A stretch of 7,176 bases of DNA from DASZMJ01 sp035551935 (GTDB lineage: Bacteria > Planctomycetota > Planctomycetia > Isosphaerales > Isosphaeraceae): the NCBI GenBank assembly GCA_035551935.1, contig DASZMJ010000104.1, positions 1 through 7,176 of the forward strand, given 5' to 3'. Numbering within the stretch: the first letter of the stretch is position 1; every line of letters starts with the position of its first letter. Below are positions 6,031 through 7,176 of the stretch, piece after piece. Below the pieces are notes generated by a model. The model did no database searches. It was given only the letters and a program-made list of their open reading frames with translations, and had not been told where the DNA came from. Position numbers and translations under genes: made by a program.

Positions 6031-6399
6031 CTACATCGACTACTGGCAGCGCTGCTCCTTCGGCGACCTCTCGGCCACCGCTCAGACTCGCAAGGCCGTC
6101 CTCGAACGGCTCATCCCCCGGCTGAAGATCGCCGGCCGCTGCTCGTTCGCCGACCGCTTCCTGGTCGTCCGCGGCGACCTCCGCACGTCCAAGATCCACC
6201 TCGGCAGCGGCAACATCCTGATGGAGCCGAACGACCAGTCCCTTTGCATCGTCCCCAAGCGGTCGGCCGTCGCCGAGGATCGCCTCTTCCTCCCATTCGA
6301 GGGGGACGGTACCCTCTCGGTGATCCTCTCAAAGCTATGCTCCTGGCCGACGACGCCAGGAACAAGGATACCACGATCGTCCATCAGATCCGCCGCTGA
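6023..6399 (+). pseudogene. C-terminal fragment of a DUF4132-type protein (DUF7737-like domain), truncated and frameshifted
   Basis: From memory, this resembles the end of large DUF4132-type proteins, whose function is unknown. The first frame reads RYIDYWQRCSFGDLS, then RKAVLERLIPRLKIAGRC, RFLVVRGDLRTSKIHLGSG, NILMEPNDQSLCIVP and LFLPFEGDGTLSVILSK. After AAG at 6332-6334 the family sequence continues in the -1 frame: AMLLADDARNKDTTIVHQIRR and a TGA at 6397-6399. One base is missing at 6334/6335. Only about 125 residues remain of a protein that usually has several hundred or more. There is no plausible start or ribosome site, so this is a remnant. The upstream edge, near 6023, abuts the end of another truncated gene on the opposite strand. 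Its 3' end overlaps the convergent SnoaL gene by 16 bases, which suggests that this junction is ancestral. Confidence 0.75.
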
Positions 6400-6887
6400 G
6401 CCGCCGGCAGGCCGATTGCGTAGCCGTCGATGATCTCGTGGAACCGGGCGACCTTCTCGTCGCGGAACGTGAAGACCTGGACCCAGTGCAAGGCGTAGTC
6501 CGTGCCGTTGCCGCCCTCGTCGGCCCGGAACCTGCCGTGCTCATGGGCGACGATGACCACGGTGTCCCCCTGGGCGATCACCGCGCGCACCTCGGGCCAC
6601 TGGTCCTCGACCATCGCGAAGTTGCCCCGGACCGCCGCGGCGACCTCGTCGCGCCCGCGCCAACGGCCGACGAACGGGACCCCGGGCGGCCCGCTGATCT
6701 CGAAATCGACCTCCTCGTGCAGCAGGTCCAGCACCGCGGCGAAGTCGCCCCGGGCGATCGCGCGGTACTGGTCCTGGATCCTCCGCACGTTCTCCGCCTC
6801 GGCCCCCTTGCCGTCGACGAGTGGGTCTCCCTCCCGGAAGGCCCCCTCGAGCCGGTCGATGAACCCGCGGACCGCTTCCGGTTGCAT
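6384..6887 (-). CDS. SnoaL-like (NTF2 superfamily) protein
   Basis: The product is 167 residues. The ATG at 6887 is preceded at 6 bases by GAAGGGG, a good ribosome site; the longer frame to 6953 has none. The SnoaL-like/NTF2 fold spans about residues 33-160: the helix RIQDQYRAIARGDFAAVLDLLHEEV, then VDFEISGPPGVPFVGRWRGRDEVAAAV, VIAQGDTVVIVAHEHGRF, YALHWVQVFTFRDEKVARFHEIID. The pattern of a helix ending 'gDf..l..ll.edv', then 'G...y.Grd.v', then 'w...f.f.dgki.r..e..d' is typical of small cone-shaped domains related to ketosteroid isomerase. Such proteins bind or act on small hydrophobic or polyketide-like ligands, or act as accessory domains, so no reaction can be assigned. Residues 1-32 form an extra N-terminal helix-like segment. 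It is not in an operon here. An IS3-type element ends 91 bases upstream of the start and reads towards it. Confidence 0.85.
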   Translation of the reverse strand: MQPEAVRGFIDRLEGAFREGDPLVDGKGAEAENVRRIQDQYRAIARGDFAAVLDLLHEEVDFEISGPPGVPFVGRWRGRDEVAAAVRGNFAMVEDQWPEVRAVIAQGDTVVIVAHEHGRFRADEGGNGTDYALHWVQVFTFRDEKVARFHEIIDGYAIGLPAAQRRI

Positions 6888-6978
6888 CGCAGACCCCTTC
6901 GGGGCGGGCCGGCCTTGGACGGGAGGCGGGACTCGAGCCCCGGCCCCGTGCAAATCCCGAGAATCCCGGTCGTCACGA

Positions 6979-7176
6979 TGAGGTGGACCCCATTGGCTAG
7001 ACCAAAAATCGACGATTCTTCGCTACTCTCTCGTTAGCCCTTTTCGACCTCCGTGCCCCGGTACACGGCCGCCGGGGTCCGATAGTCGAGCGACTGATGG
7101 GGCCTCTCGTCGTTGTAGAAGGCGAAGTACCTCGCCAGACCACGGTGCAGCCCCGGCACCGTGTCGTATCCCTGAA
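6979..7176 (-). mobile_element. IS3-family insertion sequence, 3' end (rest outside window)
   Basis: The element appears to end near 6979, where TGAGGTGGACCCCATTGG begins. TG at the outer tip followed by a G/C-rich block is the usual form of an IS3-family terminal inverted repeat. It lies 55 bases outside the transposase stop codon. The matching repeat and the 3-5 base target duplication lie beyond the window, so the boundary is inferred from one end only. The adjacent three bases on the outside are CGA. Confidence 0.6.
7034..7176 (-). CDS. IS3-family transposase (OrfB, integrase core), C-terminal part
   Basis: The reverse strand from the window edge to a TAA at 7034-7036 reads 47 residues. 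They include GLHRGLARYFAFYNDERPHQSLDYRTPAAVY, here as RYFAFYNDERPHQSL and DYRTPAAVYRG. The YF-x-FYN-x-x-RPHQSL-x-x-x-TP-x-x-VY signature is the hallmark of the end of the IS3-family rve integrase core, which carries a DDE catalytic triad upstream. The triad, OrfA and the OrfA/OrfB frameshift site are outside the window, so activity cannot be judged. Confidence 0.88.
   Translation of the reverse strand, partial: QGYDTVPGLHRGLARYFAFYNDERPHQSLDYRTPAAVYRGTEVEKG

Noticed and set aside
5528..6433. Continuous plus-strand open frame of 301 codons
   Set aside because: The first half is out of frame with the phosphoesterase and is Arg-rich noise. Only the part from about 6023 to 6334 is real, as the DUF4132-type fragment.

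Overview
The window looks like an accessory stretch of a planctomycete chromosome, most likely Isosphaeraceae-like. This is inferred from the very high GC content, the strong G/C bias at third codon positions, a PEP-CTERM sorting tail, and a pairing of a sugar isomerase-like TIM barrel with a Gfo/Idh/MocA oxidoreductase that is common in that phylum. No database search could be run, so family names rest on motifs and recalled family features.

Layout. The left edge holds the 3' end of an IS1595/ISXO2-type transposase (3-263, +). It converges on a minus-strand gene for an unrecognised membrane protein with two transmembrane helices (310-1233), which ends at a good intrinsic terminator (263-300). 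A divergent intergenic region (1234-1434) then precedes a plus-strand operon of three genes. These are a xylose isomerase-like TIM barrel enzyme (1435-2331), a Gfo/Idh/MocA dehydrogenase broken by a frameshift (2335-3413), and a D-threonine aldolase/D-serine dehydratase-like PLP enzyme (3435-4556). Spacings of 3 and 21 bases suggest a shared transcript and a small-molecule (sugar or hydroxy-amino acid) catabolic role.

Next comes an unusual intergenic region with a 63-base AT island (about 13% GC) and an 8-bp inverted repeat in the leader. It precedes an exported acid-phosphatase-like phosphoesterase with a signal peptide and a C-terminal PEP-CTERM anchor (4811-5846). That gene is also interrupted by a single-base frameshift, and a large GC hairpin follows it.

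The right third looks like a rearrangement scar. The truncated C-terminus of an unknown minus-strand protein (5908-6030) abuts the truncated C-terminal domain of a DUF4132-type protein (6023-6399), which itself carries a frameshift near 6334. An intact SnoaL/NTF2-like gene (6384-6887, -) follows. The window ends in the 3' part of an IS3-family element (6979 to the edge, -) that points towards the SnoaL gene.

Overall, two insertion-sequence fragments, two truncated gene remnants and three single-base frameshifts within 7 kb point either to a decaying, mobile-element-rich region or to residual indel errors in the assembly. I found no convincing CRISPR array, RNA gene, phage module or defence system.
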